Position numbers and translations under genes: made by a program
Shown: positions 50,022-61,861 of the stretch, one piece after another
Layout: every line of letters starts with the position of its first letter
Numbering within the stretch: the stretch's first letter is position 1
NCBI RefSeq assembly: GCF_964355755.1
Contig: NC_092679.1
Location: 8,992,001-9,056,000, forward strand
Direction: 5' to 3'
Length of the DNA: 64,000 bases
Source of the DNA: Antedon mediterranea
Lineage: Eukaryota; Echinodermata; Crinoidea; Comatulida; Antedonidae
Notes under the pieces: model-generated
What the model saw: the letters and a program-made list of their open reading frames with translations, nothing else
Told to the model about the DNA's origin: nothing
The model's database searches: none

Positions 50022-51224
50022 GCAAATGCGATTTTAAACTATTCTTAGCACATTGGTGTTTTTATTTAAACAAATTTTTTCGAAACTCACAAAATGGTCT
50101 AAAACGTCTCCAAATGCGATTTGAAGCTATTTTAAGCACTTTGGTGTTTTTGTGTTAACAAGTTTTTCGAAATGCTCAAAATGGTCTAAAACGTTTTTAA
50201 ACACGATATTAAGCTATTTTGTGCTCTTTGGTGTTTTTTTGTGAAAAGTTTTAGCAAAATGCTCAAAATGGTCTAAAACGATTTCTAATGTGATTTTAAG
50301 CACTTTGATGTTTTTATGTTAACTAGTTTTTTCGAAAATCACAAAATGGTCTAAAACGTCTCCAAATGCGATTTGAAGCTATTTTAAGCACTTAGGTGCT
50401 TTTGTGTAACCAAGTTTTTTTGAAAATCACAAAAGGGTCTAAAATGTCTCCAAATGTGATTTGAAGCTATTTTAAGCACTTTGGTGTTTTTGTGTTAACA
50501 AGTTTTTCGGAAATCACAAAATTGTCTAAAACGTCTCCAAATGCGATTTGAAGCTATTCTGTACACTTTGATGTTTTTATGTTAACAAGTTTTTTAGAAA
50601 ATCACAAAATGGTCTAAAACATCTCCAAATGCGATTTAAAGCTATTTTAAGCACTTTGGTGTTTTTATGTTAACAAGTTTTTTCGAAAATCACAAAATGG
50701 TCTAAAACGTCTCCAAATGCGATTTGAAGCTATTTTAAGCACTTGGGTGTTTTTGTGTTAACAAGTTTTTCGAAATGCTCAAAATGGTCTAAAACGTTTC
50801 CAAATGCGATTTGAAGCTATTCTGTACACTTTGATGTTTTGTTTGAAAATTTTCTGTCGAAATGCTCAAAATGGTCAAAAACGTTTTTAAAAACGATATT
50901 AAGCTACTTTGTGCTCTTTGATGTTTTTGTGTGAAATGTTTTATCGAAATGCTCAAAATGGTCTAAAACGGTTTCTAATGTGATTTCAAGCACTTTGATG
51001 TTTTTGTGTAACCAAGTTTTTCGAAAATCACAAAATTGTCTAAAACGTCTCCAAATGCGATTTGAAGCTATTCTGTACTCTTTGATGTTTTTATGTTAAC
51101 AAGTTTTTCGAAAATCACAAAATGGTCTAAAACGTCTCCAAATGCGATTTTAAGCTATTCTAAGCACTTTGGTGTTTTTATGTTAACAAGTTTTTTTGAA
51201 ATCACAAAATGGTCTAAAACGTCT
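50022..51224. repeat. 1,203-bp tandem duplication, first copy
   Basis: Runs from gcaaatgcgattttaaac through D1' and D1 to tttttttgaaatcacaaaa and tggtctaaaacgtct, and is followed at once by the same sequence again (51,225-52,427). The D1' landmarks (50,205 and 51,408) and D1 landmarks (50,895 and 52,098) are each exactly 1,203 bp apart. A difference seen between copies is gttttgtttgaaaa (about 50,842) versus gttttgtgtgaaaa. Confidence 0.9.
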
Positions 51225-52427
51225 GCAAATGCGATTTTAAACTATTCTTAGCACATTGGTGTTTTTATTTAAACAAATTTTTTCGAAACTCACAAAATGG
51301 TCTAAAACGTCTCCAAATGCGATTTGAAGCTATTTTAAGCACTTTGGTGTTTTTGTGTTAACAAGTTTTTCGAAATGCTCAAAATGGTCTAAAACGTTTT
51401 TAAACACGATATTAAGCTATTTTGTGCTCTTTGGTGTTTTTTTGTGAAAAGTTTTAGCAAAATGCTCAAAATGGTCTAAAACGATTTCTAATGTGATTTT
51501 AAGCACTTTGATGTTTTTATGTTAACTAGTTTTTTCGAAAATCACAAAATGGTCTAAAACGTCTCCAAATGCGATTTGAAGCTATTTTAAGCACTTAGGT
51601 GCTTTTGTGTAACCAAGTTTTTTTGAAAATCACAAAAGGGTCTAAAATGTCTCCAAATGTGATTTGAAGCTATTTTAAGCACTTTGGTGTTTTTGTGTTA
51701 ACAAGTTTTTCGGAAATCACAAAATTGTCTAAAACGTCTCCAAATGCGATTTGAAGCTATTCTGTACACTTTGATGTTTTTATGTTAACAAGTTTTTTAG
51801 AAAATCACAAAATGGTCTAAAACATCTCCAAATGCGATTTAAAGCTATTTTAAGCACTTTGGTGTTTTTATGTTAACAAGTTTTTTCGAAAATCACAAAA
51901 TGGTCTAAAACGTCTCCAAATGCGATTTGAAGCTATTTTAAGCACTTGGGTGTTTTTGTGTTAACAAGTTTTTCGAAATGCTCAAAATGGTCTAAAACGT
52001 TTCCAAATGCGATTTGAAGCTATTCTGTACACTTTGATGTTTTGTGTGAAAATTTTCTGTCGAAATGCTCAAAATGGTCAAAAACGTTTTTAAAAACGAT
52101 ATTAAGCTACTTTGTGCTCTTTGATGTTTTTGTGTGAAATGTTTTATCGAAATGCTCAAAATGGTCTAAAACGGTTTCTAATGTGATTTCAAGCACTTTG
52201 ATGTTTTTGTGTAACCAAGTTTTTCGAAAATCACAAAATTGTCTAAAACGTCTCCAAATGCGATTTGAAGCTATTCTGTACTCTTTGATGTTTTTATGTT
52301 AACAAGTTTTTCGAAAATCACAAAATGGTCTAAAACGTCTCCAAATGCGATTTTAAGCTATTCTAAGCACTTTGGTGTTTTTATGTTAACAAGTTTTTTT
52401 GAAATCACAAAATGGTCTAAAACGTCT
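51225..52427. repeat. 1,203-bp tandem duplication, second copy
   Basis: Second copy of 50,022-51,224; it continues past 52,427 into ctaaatgagatttg, as the standard 3,650-bp units do. The crossover lies in the shared string aaaacgtct, where the gtctgc and gtctct subtypes agree. Near-identity places this event after the formation of the 3,650-bp unit. Confidence 0.9.
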
Positions 52428-52499
52428 CTAAATGAGATTTGAAGCTTTTCTGTACATTTTGATGTTTTTATGTTAACAAGTTTTTTCGAAAATCACAAA

Positions 52500-53379
52500 A
52501 TGGTCTAAAATGTCTCCAAATGCGATTTGAAGCTATTCTAAGCACTTTGGTGTTTTTATGGAAACAATTTTTTTCGAAAATCACAAAATGGTCTAAAACG
52601 TCTCCAAATGTGATTTGAAGCTATTCTGTACACTTTGATGTTTTTATGTTAGCAAGTTTTTTCGAAAATTACAAAATGGTCTAAAACGTCTACAAATGCG
52701 ATTTGAAGCTAATCTGTACACTTTGATGTTTTTATGTTAACAAGTTTTTTCGAAAATCACAAAAGGGTCTAAAATGTCTGTAAATGCGATTTGAAGCTAT
52801 TTAAAGCACTTTGGTGTTTTTAGGTTAACAAGTTTTTTCGAAAATCACAAAATGGTCTAAAACGTCTACAAATGCGATTTGAAGCTATTCTAAGCACTTT
52901 TGTGTTTTTATGTTAACAAGTTTTTTCGAAAATCACAAAATGGTCTAAAATGTCTCCAAATGCGATTTGAAGCTATTCTAAGCACTTTGGTGTTTTTATG
53001 GAAACAATTTTTTTCGAAAATCACAAAATGGTCTAAAACGTCTCCAAATGTGATTTGAAGCTATTCTGTACACTTTGATGTTTTTATGTTAGCAAGTTTT
53101 TTCGAAAATCACAAAATGGTCTAAAACGTCTACAAATGCGATTTGAAGCTAATCTGTACACTTTGATGTTTTTATGTTAACAAGTTTTTTCGAAAATCAC
53201 AAAAGGGTCTAAAATGTCTGTAAATGCGATTTGAAGCTATTTAAAGCACTTTGGTGTTTTTAGATTAACAAGTTTTTTCGAAAATCACAAAATGGTCTAA
53301 AACGTCTACAAATGCGATTTGAAGCTATTCTAAGCACTTTTGTGTTTTTATGTTAACAAGTTTTTTCGAAAATCACAAA
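52500..53379. repeat. Nested 440-bp (5-monomer) tandem duplication
   Basis: Inside the 1,480-bp half, a five-monomer set (atggaaacaattt, ccaaatgtgatttg, gttagcaag, gctaatctgtac, aaaagggtct with gtctgtaaatg) occurs twice at an offset of exactly 440 bp (atggaaacaa at about 52,559 and 52,999; agcaag at 52,651 and 53,091). The copies differ at gaaaattac/gaaaatcac and aggttaac/agattaac. Both differences are preserved in the later 3,650-bp copies, so the 440-bp event is older than the 3,650-bp amplification. Borders are approximate. Confidence 0.87.
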
Positions 53380-53522
53380 ATGGTCTAAAACGTCTCCAAA
53401 TGCGATTTGAAGCTATTTTAAGCACTTTGGTGTTTTTGTGTTAACAAGTTTTTCGAAAATCACAAAATGGTCTAAAACGTTTCCAAATGCGATTTGAAGC
53501 TATTCTGTACACTTTGATGTTT

Positions 53523-56500
53523 TGTGTGAAAATTTTCTTTCGAAATGCTCAAAATGGTCAAAAACGTTTTTAAATACGATATTAAGCTACTTTGTGCTCT
53601 TTGATGTTTTTGTGTGAAATGTTTTATCGAAATGCTCAAAATGGTCTAAAACGGTTTCTAATGTGATTTCAAGCACTTTGATGTTTTTGTGTAACCAAGT
53701 TTTTCGAAAATCACAAAATTGTCTAAAACGTCTCCAAATGCGATTTGAAGCTATTCTGTACACTTTGATGTTTTTATGTTAACAAGTTTTTCGAAAATCA
53801 CAAAATGGTCTAAAACGTCTCCAAATGCGATTTGAAGCTATTCTGTACACTTTGATGTTTTTATGTTAACAAGTTTTTCGAAAATCACAAAATGGTCTAA
53901 AACGTCTCTAAATGCGATTTGAAGCTTTTCTGTACACTTTGATGTTTTTATGTTAACAACTTTTTTCGAAAATCACAAAATGGTCTAAAATGTCTCCAAA
54001 TGCGATTTGAAGCTATTCTAAGCACTTTGATGTTTTTATGTTACCAAGTTTTTTCGAAAATCACAAAATGGTCTAAAATGTCTCCAATAGCGATTTTAAG
54101 CTATTCTGTACACTTTGATGTTTTTATGTTAACAAGTTTTTCGAAAATCACAAAATGGTCTAAAACGTCTCCAAATGCGATTTTAAGCTATTCTAAGCAC
54201 TTTGGTGTTTTTATGTTAACAAGTTTTTTTGAAAATCACAAAATGGTCTAAAACGTCTCTAAATGCGATTTGAAGCTTTTCTGTACACTTTGATGTTTTT
54301 ATGTTAACAACTTTTTTCGAAAATCACAAAATGGTCTAAAATGTCTCCAAATGCGATTTGAAGCTATTCTAAGCACTTTGGTGTTTTTATGGAAACAATT
54401 TTTTTCGAAAATCACAAAATGGTCTAAAACGTCTCCAATAGCGATTTGAAGCTTTTCTGTACACTTTGGTGTTTTTATGTTAACAAGTTTTTTCGAAAAT
54501 CACAAAATGGTCTAAAACGTCTCCAAATGCGATTTGAAGCTAATCTGTACACTTTGATGTTTTTATGTTAACAAGTTTTTTCGAAAATCACAAAATGGTC
54601 TAAAACGTTTCCAAATGCGATTTGAAGCTTTTCTTTACACTTTGGTGTTTTTATGTTAACAAGTTTTTTCGAAAATCACAAAATGGTCTAAAACGTCTCC
54701 AAATGCGATTTGAAGCTATTCTGTACACTTTGATGTTTTTATGTTAACAAGTTTTTTCGAAGATCACAAAATGGTCTAAAACGTCTACAAATGCAATTTG
54801 AAGCTATTCTAAGCACTTTTGTGTTTTTATGTTAACAAGTTTTTTCGAAAATCACAAAATGGTCTAAAACGTCTGCAAATGCGATTTTAAACTATTCTTA
54901 GCACATTGGTGTTTTTATTTAAACAAATTTTTTCGAAACTCACAAAATGGTCTAAAACGTCTCCAAATGCGATTTGAAGCTATTTTAAGCACTTTGGTGT
55001 TTTTGTGTTAACAAGTTTTTCGAAATGCTCAAAATGGTCTAAAACGTTTTTAAACACGATATTAAGCTATTTTGTGCTCTTTGGTGTTTTTTTGTGAAAA
55101 GTTTTAGCAAAATGCTCAAAATGGTCTAAAACGATTTCTAATGTGATTTTAAGCACTTTGATGTTTTTATGTTAACTAGTTTTTTCGAAAATCACAAAAT
55201 GGTCTAAAACGTCTCCAAATGCGATTTGAAGCTATTTTAAGCACTTAGGTGCTTTTGTGTAACCAAGTTTTTTTGAAAATCACAAAAGGGTCTAAAATGT
55301 CTCCAAATGTGATTTGAAGCTATTTTAAGCACTTTGGTGTTTTTGTGTTAACAAGTTTTTCGGAAATCACAAAATTGTCTAAAACGTCTCCAAATGCGAT
55401 TTGAAGCTATTCTGTACACTTTGATGTTTTTATGTTAACAAGTTTTTTAGAAAATCACAAAATGGTCTAAAACATCTCCAAATGCGATTTAAAGCTATTT
55501 TAAGCACTTTGGTGTTTTTATGTTAACAAGTTTTTTCGAAAATCACAAAATGGTCTAAAACGTCTCCAAATGCGATTTGAAGCTATTTTAAGCACTTGGG
55601 TGTTTTTGTGTTAACAAGTTTTTCGAAATGCTCAAAATGGTCTAAAACGTTTCCAAATGCGATTTGAAGCTATTCTGTACACTTTGATGTTTTGTGTGAA
55701 AATTTTCTGTCGAAATGCTCAAAATGGTCAAAAACGTTTTTAAAAACGATATTAAGCTACTTTGTGCTCTTTGATGTTTTTGTGTGAAATGTTTTATCGA
55801 AATGCTCAAAATGGTCTAAAACGGTTTCTAATGTGATTTCAAGCACTTTGATGTTTTTGTGTAACCAAGTTTTTCGAAAATCACAAAATTGTCTAAAACG
55901 TCTCCAAATGCGATTTGAAGCTATTCTGTACTCTTTGATGTTTTTATGTTAACAAGTTTTTCGAAAATCACAAAATGGTCTAAAACGTCTCCAAATGCGA
56001 TTTTAAGCTATTCTAAGCACTTTGGTGTTTTTATGTTAACAAGTTTTTTTGAAATCACAAAATGGTCTAAAACGTCTCTAAATGAGATTTGAAGCTTTTC
56101 TGTACATTTTGATGTTTTTATGTTAACAAGTTTTTTCGAAAATCACAAAATGGTCTAAAATGTCTCCAAATGCGATTTGAAGCTATTCTAAGCACTTTGG
56201 TGTTTTTATGGAAACAATTTTTTTCGAAAATCACAAAATGGTCTAAAACGTCTCCAAATGTGATTTGAAGCTATTCTGTACACTTTGATGTTTTTATGTT
56301 AGCAAGTTTTTTCGAAAATTACAAAATGGTCTAAAACGTCTACAAATGCGATTTGAAGCCAATCTGTACACTTTGATGTTTTTATGTTAACAAGTTTTTT
56401 CGAAAATCACAAAAGGGTCTAAAATGTCTGTAAATGCGATTTGAAGCTATTTAAAGCACTTTGGTGTTTTTAGGTTAACAAGTTTTTTCGAAAATCACAA

Positions 56501-57172
56501 AATGGTCTAAAACGTCTACAAATGCGATTTGAAGCTATTCTAAGCACTTTTGTGTTTTTATGTTAACAAGTTTTTTCGAAAATCACAAAATGGTCTAAAA
56601 TGTCTCCAAATGCGATTTGAAGCTATTCTAAGCACTTTGGTGTTTTTATGGAAACAATTTTTTTCGAAAATCACAAAATGGTCTAAAACGTCTCCAAATG
56701 TGATTTGAAGCTATTCTGTACACTTTGATGTTTTTATGTTAGCAAGTTTTTTCGAAAATCACAAAATGGTCTAAAACGTCTACAAATGCGATTTGAAGCT
56801 AATCTGTACACTTTGATGTTTTTATGTTAACAAGTTTTTTCGAAAATCACAAAAGGGTCTAAAATGTCTGTAAATGCGATTTGAAGCTATTTAAAGCACT
56901 TTGGTGTTTTTAGATTAACAAGTTTTTTCGAAAATCACAAAATGGTCTAAAACGTCTACAAATGCGATTTGAAGCTATTCTAAGCACTTTTGTGTTTTTA
57001 TGTTAACAAGTTTTTTCGAAAATCACAAAATGGTCTAAAACGTCTCCAAATGCGATTTGAAGCTATTTTAAGCACTTTGGTGTTTTTGTGTTAACAAGTT
57101 TTTCGAAAATCACAAAATGGTCTAAAACGTTTCCAAATGCGATTTGAAGCTATTCTGTACACTTTGATGTTT
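53523..57172. repeat. 3,650-bp HOR, copy 2 (standard)
   Basis: D1 53,578 (ctttcg), D1' 55,058, D1 55,748 (aaaaacgatatt allele), next D1 57,228: 1,480 + 690 + 1,480 bp. It holds about 42 monomers. One visible private change is gaagccaatctg at about 56,360 (others gaagctaatctg). An 83-codon frame at 54,000-54,251 recurs unchanged at 57,650 because the DNA is the same. Confidence 0.93.
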
Positions 57173-60100
57173 TGTGTGAAAATTTTCTTTCGAAATGCTC
57201 AAAATGGTCAAAAACGTTTTTAAATACGATATTAAGCTACTTTGTGCTCTTTGATGTTTTTGTGTGAAATGTTTTATCGAAATGCTCAAAATGGTCTAAA
57301 ACGGTTTCTAATGTGATTTCAAGCACTTTGATGTTTTTGTGTAACCAAGTTTTTCGAAAATCACAAAATTGTCTAAAACGTCTCCAAATGCGATTTGAAG
57401 CTATTCTGTACACTTTGATGTTTTTATGTTAACAAGTTTTTCGAAAATCACAAAATGGTCTAAAACGTCTCCAAATGCGATTTGAAGCTATTCTGTACAC
57501 TTTGATGTTTTTATGTTAACAAGTTTTTCGAAAATCACAAAATGGTCTAAAACGTCTCTAAATGCGATTTGAAGCTTTTCTGTACACTTTGATGTTTTTA
57601 TGTTAACAACTTTTTTCGAAAATCACAAAATGGTCTAAAATGTCTCCAAATGCGATTTGAAGCTATTCTAAGCACTTTGATGTTTTTATGTTACCAAGTT
57701 TTTTCGAAAATCACAAAATGGTCTAAAATGTCTCCAATAGCGATTTTAAGCTATTCTGTACACTTTGATGTTTTTATGTTAACAAGTTTTTCGAAAATCA
57801 CAAAATGGTCTAAAACGTCTCCAAATGCGATTTTAAGCTATTCTAAGCACTTTGGTGTTTTTATGTTAACAAGTTTTTTTGAAAATCACAAAATGGTCTA
57901 AAACGTCTCTAAATGCGATTTGAAGCTTTTCTGTACACTTTGATGTTTTTATGTTAACAACTTTTTTCGAAAATCACAAAATGGTCTAAAATGTCTCCAA
58001 ATGCGATTTGAAGCTATTCTAAGCACTTTGGTGTTTTTATGGAAACAATTTTTTTCGAAAATCACAAAATGGTCTAAAACGTCTCCAATAGCGATTTGAA
58101 GCTTTTCTGTACACTTTGGTGTTTTTATGTTAACAAGTTTTTTCGAAAATCACAAAATGGTCTAAAACGTCTCCAAATGCGATTTGAAGCTAATCTGTAC
58201 ACTTTGATGTTTTTATGTTAACAAGTTTTTTCGAAAATCACAAAATGGTCTAAAACGTTTCCAAATGCGATTTGAAGCTTTTCTTTACACTTTGGTGTTT
58301 TTATGTTAACAAGTTTTTTCGAAAATCACAAAATGGTCTAAAACGTCTCCAAATGCGATTTGAAGCTATTCTGTACACTTTGATGTTTTTATGTTAACAA
58401 GTTTTTTCGAAGATCACAAAATGGTCTAAAACGTCTACAAATGCAATTTGAAGCTATTCTAAGCACTTTTGTGTTTTTATGTTAACAAGTTTTTTCGAAA
58501 ATCACAAAATGGTCTAAAACGTCTGCAAATGCGATTTTAAACTATTCTTAGCACATTGGTGTTTTTATTTAAACAAATTTTTTCGAAACTCACAAAATGG
58601 TCTAAAACGTCTCCAAATGCGATTTGAAGCTATTTTAAGCACTTTGGTGTTTTTGTGTTAACAAGTTTTTCGAAATGCTCAAAATGGTCTAAAACGTTTT
58701 TAAACACGATATTAAGCTATTTTGTGCTCTTTGGTGTTTTTTTGTGAAAAGTTTTAGCAAAATGCTCAAAATGGTCTAAAACGATTTCTAATGTGATTTT
58801 AAGCACTTTGATGTTTTTATGTTAACTAGTTTTTTCGAAAATCACAAAATGGTCTAAAACGTCTCCAAATGCGATTTGAAGCTATTTTAAGCACTTAGGT
58901 GCTTTTGTGTAACCAAGTTTTTTTGAAAATCACAAAAGGGTCTAAAATGTCTCCAAATGTGATTTGAAGCTATTTTAAGCACTTTGGTGTTTTTGTGTTA
59001 ACAAGTTTTTCGGAAATCACAAAATTGTCTAAAACGTCTCCAAATGCGATTTGAAGCTATTCTGTACACTTTGATGTTTTTATGTTAACAAGTTTTTTAG
59101 AAAATCACAAAATGGTCTAAAACATCTCCAAATGCGATTTAAAGCTATTTTAAGCACTTTGGTGTTTTTATGTTAACAAGTTTTTTCGAAAATCACAAAA
59201 TGGTCTAAAACGTCTCCAAATGCGATTTGAAGCTATTTTAAGCACTTGGGTGTTTTTGTGTTAACAAGTTTTTCGAAATGCTCAAAATGGTCTAAAACGT
59301 TTCCAAATGCGATTTGAAGCTATTCTGTACACTTTGATGTTTTGTGTGAAAATTTTCTGTCGAAATGCTCAAAATGGTCAAAAACGTTTTTAAAAACGAT
59401 ATTAAGCTACTTTGTGCTCTTTGATGTTTTTGTGTGAAATGTTTTATCGAAATGCTCAAAATGGTCTAAAACGGTTTCTAATGTGATTTCAAGCACTTTG
59501 ATGTTTTTGTGTAACCAAGTTTTTCGAAAATCACAAAATTGTCTAAAACGTCTCCAAATGCGATTTGAAGCTATTCTGTACTCTTTGATGTTTTTATGTT
59601 AACAAGTTTTTCGAAAATCACAAAATGGTCTAAAACGTCTCCAAATGCGATTTTAAGCTATTCTAAGCACTTTGGTGTTTTTATGTTAACAAGTTTTTTT
59701 GAAATCACAAAATGGTCTAAAACGTCTCTAAATGAGATTTGAAGCTTTTCTGTACATTTTGATGTTTTTATGTTAACAAGTTTTTTCGAAAATCACAAAA
59801 TGGTCTAAAATGTCTCCAAATGCGATTTGAAGCTATTCTAAGCACTTTGGTGTTTTTATGGAAACAATTTTTTTCGAAAATCACAAAATGGTCTAAAACG
59901 TCTCCAAATGTGATTTGAAGCTATTCTGTACACTTTGATGTTTTTATGTTAGCAAGTTTTTTCGAAAATTACAAAATGGTCTAAAACGTCTACAAATGCG
60001 ATTTGAAGCTAATCTGTACACTTTGATGTTTTTATGTTAACAAGTTTTTTCGAAAATCACAAAAGGGTCTAAAATGTCTGTAAATGCGATTTGAAGCTAT

Positions 60101-60822
60101 TTAAAGCACTTTGGTGTTTTTAGGTTAACAAGTTTTTTCGAAAATCACAAAATGGTCTAAAACGTCTACAAATGCGATTTGAAGCTATTCTAAGCACTTT
60201 TGTGTTTTTATGTTAACAAGTTTTTTCGAAAATCACAAAATGGTCTAAAATGTCTCCAAATGCGATTTGAAGCTATTCTAAGCACTTTGGTGTTTTTATG
60301 GAAACAATTTTTTTCGAAAATCACAAAATGGTCTAAAACGTCTCCAAATGTGATTTGAAGCTATTCTGTACACTTTGATGTTTTTATGTTAGCAAGTTTT
60401 TTCGAAAATCACAAAATGGTCTAAAACGTCTACAAATGCGATTTGAAGCTAATCTGTACACTTTGATGTTTTTATGTTAACAAGTTTTTTCGAAAATCAC
60501 AAAAGGGTCTAAAATGTCTGTAAATGCGATTTGAAGCTATTTAAAGCACTTTGGTGTTTTTAGATTAACAAGTTTTTTCGAAAATCACAAAATGGTCTAA
60601 AACGTCTACAAATGCGATTTGAAGCTATTCTAAGCACTTTTGTGTTTTTATGTTAACAAGTTTTTTCGAAAATCACAAAATGGTCTAAAACGTCTCCAAA
60701 TGCGATTTGAAGCTATTTTAAGCACTTTGGTGTTTTTGTGTTAACAAGTTTTTCGAAAATCACAAAATGGTCTAAAACGTTTCCAAATGCGATTTGAAGC
60801 TATTCTGTACACTTTGATGTTT
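57173..60822. repeat. 3,650-bp HOR, copy 3 (standard)
   Basis: D1 57,228, D1' 58,708, D1 59,398, next D1 60,878, each landmark exactly 3,650 bp after its counterpart in copy 2. I saw almost no substitutions against copy 2, the closest pair of multi-kilobase units in the window. Confidence 0.93.
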
Positions 60823-61861
60823 TGTGTGAAAATTTTCTTTCGAAATGCTCAAAATGGTCAAAAACGTTTTTAAATACGATATTAAGCTACTTTGTGCTCT
60901 TTGATGTTTTTGTGTGAAATGTTTTATCGAAATGCTCAAAATGGTCTAAAACGGTTTCTAATGTGATTTCAAGCACTTTGATGTTTTTGTGTAACCAAGT
61001 TTTTCGAAAATCACAAAATTGTCTAAAACGTCTCCAAATTCGATTTGAAGCTATTCTGTACACTTTGATGTTTTTATGTTAACAAGTTTTTCGAAAATCA
61101 CAAAATGGTCTAAAACGTCTCCAAATGCGATTTGAAGCTATTCTGTACACTTTGATGTTTTTATGTTAACAAGTTCTTCGAAAATCACAAAATGGTCTAA
61201 AACGTCTCTAAATGTGATTTGAAGCTTTTCTGTACACTTTAATGTTTTTATGTTAACAACTTTTTTCGAAAATCACAAAATGGTCTAAAATGTCTCCAAA
61301 TGCGATTTGAAGCTATTCTAAGCACTTTGATGTTTTTATGTTAACAAGTTTTTTCGAAAATCACAAAATGGTCTAAAACGTCTCCAATAGCGATTTTAAG
61401 CTATTCTGTACACTTTGATGTTTTTATGTTAACAAGTTTTTCGAAAATCACAAAATGGTCTAAAACGTCTCCAAATGCGATTTTAAGCTATTCTAAGCAC
61501 TTTGGTGTTTTTATGTTAACAAGTTTTTTTGAAAATCACAAAATGGTCTAAAACGTCTCTAAATGCGATTTGAAGCTTTTCTGTACACTTTGATGTTTTT
61601 ATGTTAACAACTTTTTTCGAAAATCACAAAATGGTCTAAAATGTCTCCAAATGCGATTTGAAGCTATTCTAAGCACTTTTGTGTTTTTATGTTAACAAGT
61701 TTTTTCGAAAATCACAAAATGGTCTAAAACGTCTCCAAATGCGATTTGAAGCTATTTTAAGCACTTTGGTGTTTTTGTGTTAACAAGTTTTTCGAAAATC
61801 ACAAAATGGTCTAAAACGTTTCCAAATGCGATTTGAAGCTATTCTGTACACTTTGATGTTT
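60823..61861. repeat. 1,039-bp truncated remnant of the 3,650-bp HOR
   Basis: It begins with D1 (ctttcg) and follows the start of the 3,650-bp unit to about 61,670, then near gctattctaagcacttt jumps to the last monomers of the unit (cactttt gtg onward) and the next D1 at 61,917. About 2,611 bp are missing. It also has more private substitutions than its neighbours (ccaaattcg near 61,039, aagttcttcg near 61,171, aaatgtgatttg near 61,211, ctttaatg near 61,239, ttaacaag instead of ttaccaag near 61,331). Confidence 0.88.

Larger units (their letters stand above)
48758..53522. repeat. 3,650-bp HOR, copy 1, expanded to 4,765 bp
   Basis: D1 48,813 (ctttcg allele), D1' 50,205, D1 50,895, D1' 51,408, D1 52,098, next D1 53,578. 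Relative to the standard copy it lacks one 88-bp monomer near 49,460 (1,392 instead of 1,480 bp to D1') and has gained 1,203 bp by tandem duplication; 3,650 - 88 + 1,203 = 4,765. Otherwise it has the same markers: ttaccaag, gaagatcac, tttttcggaaatcac and tttttttgaaatcac. Confidence 0.9.
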
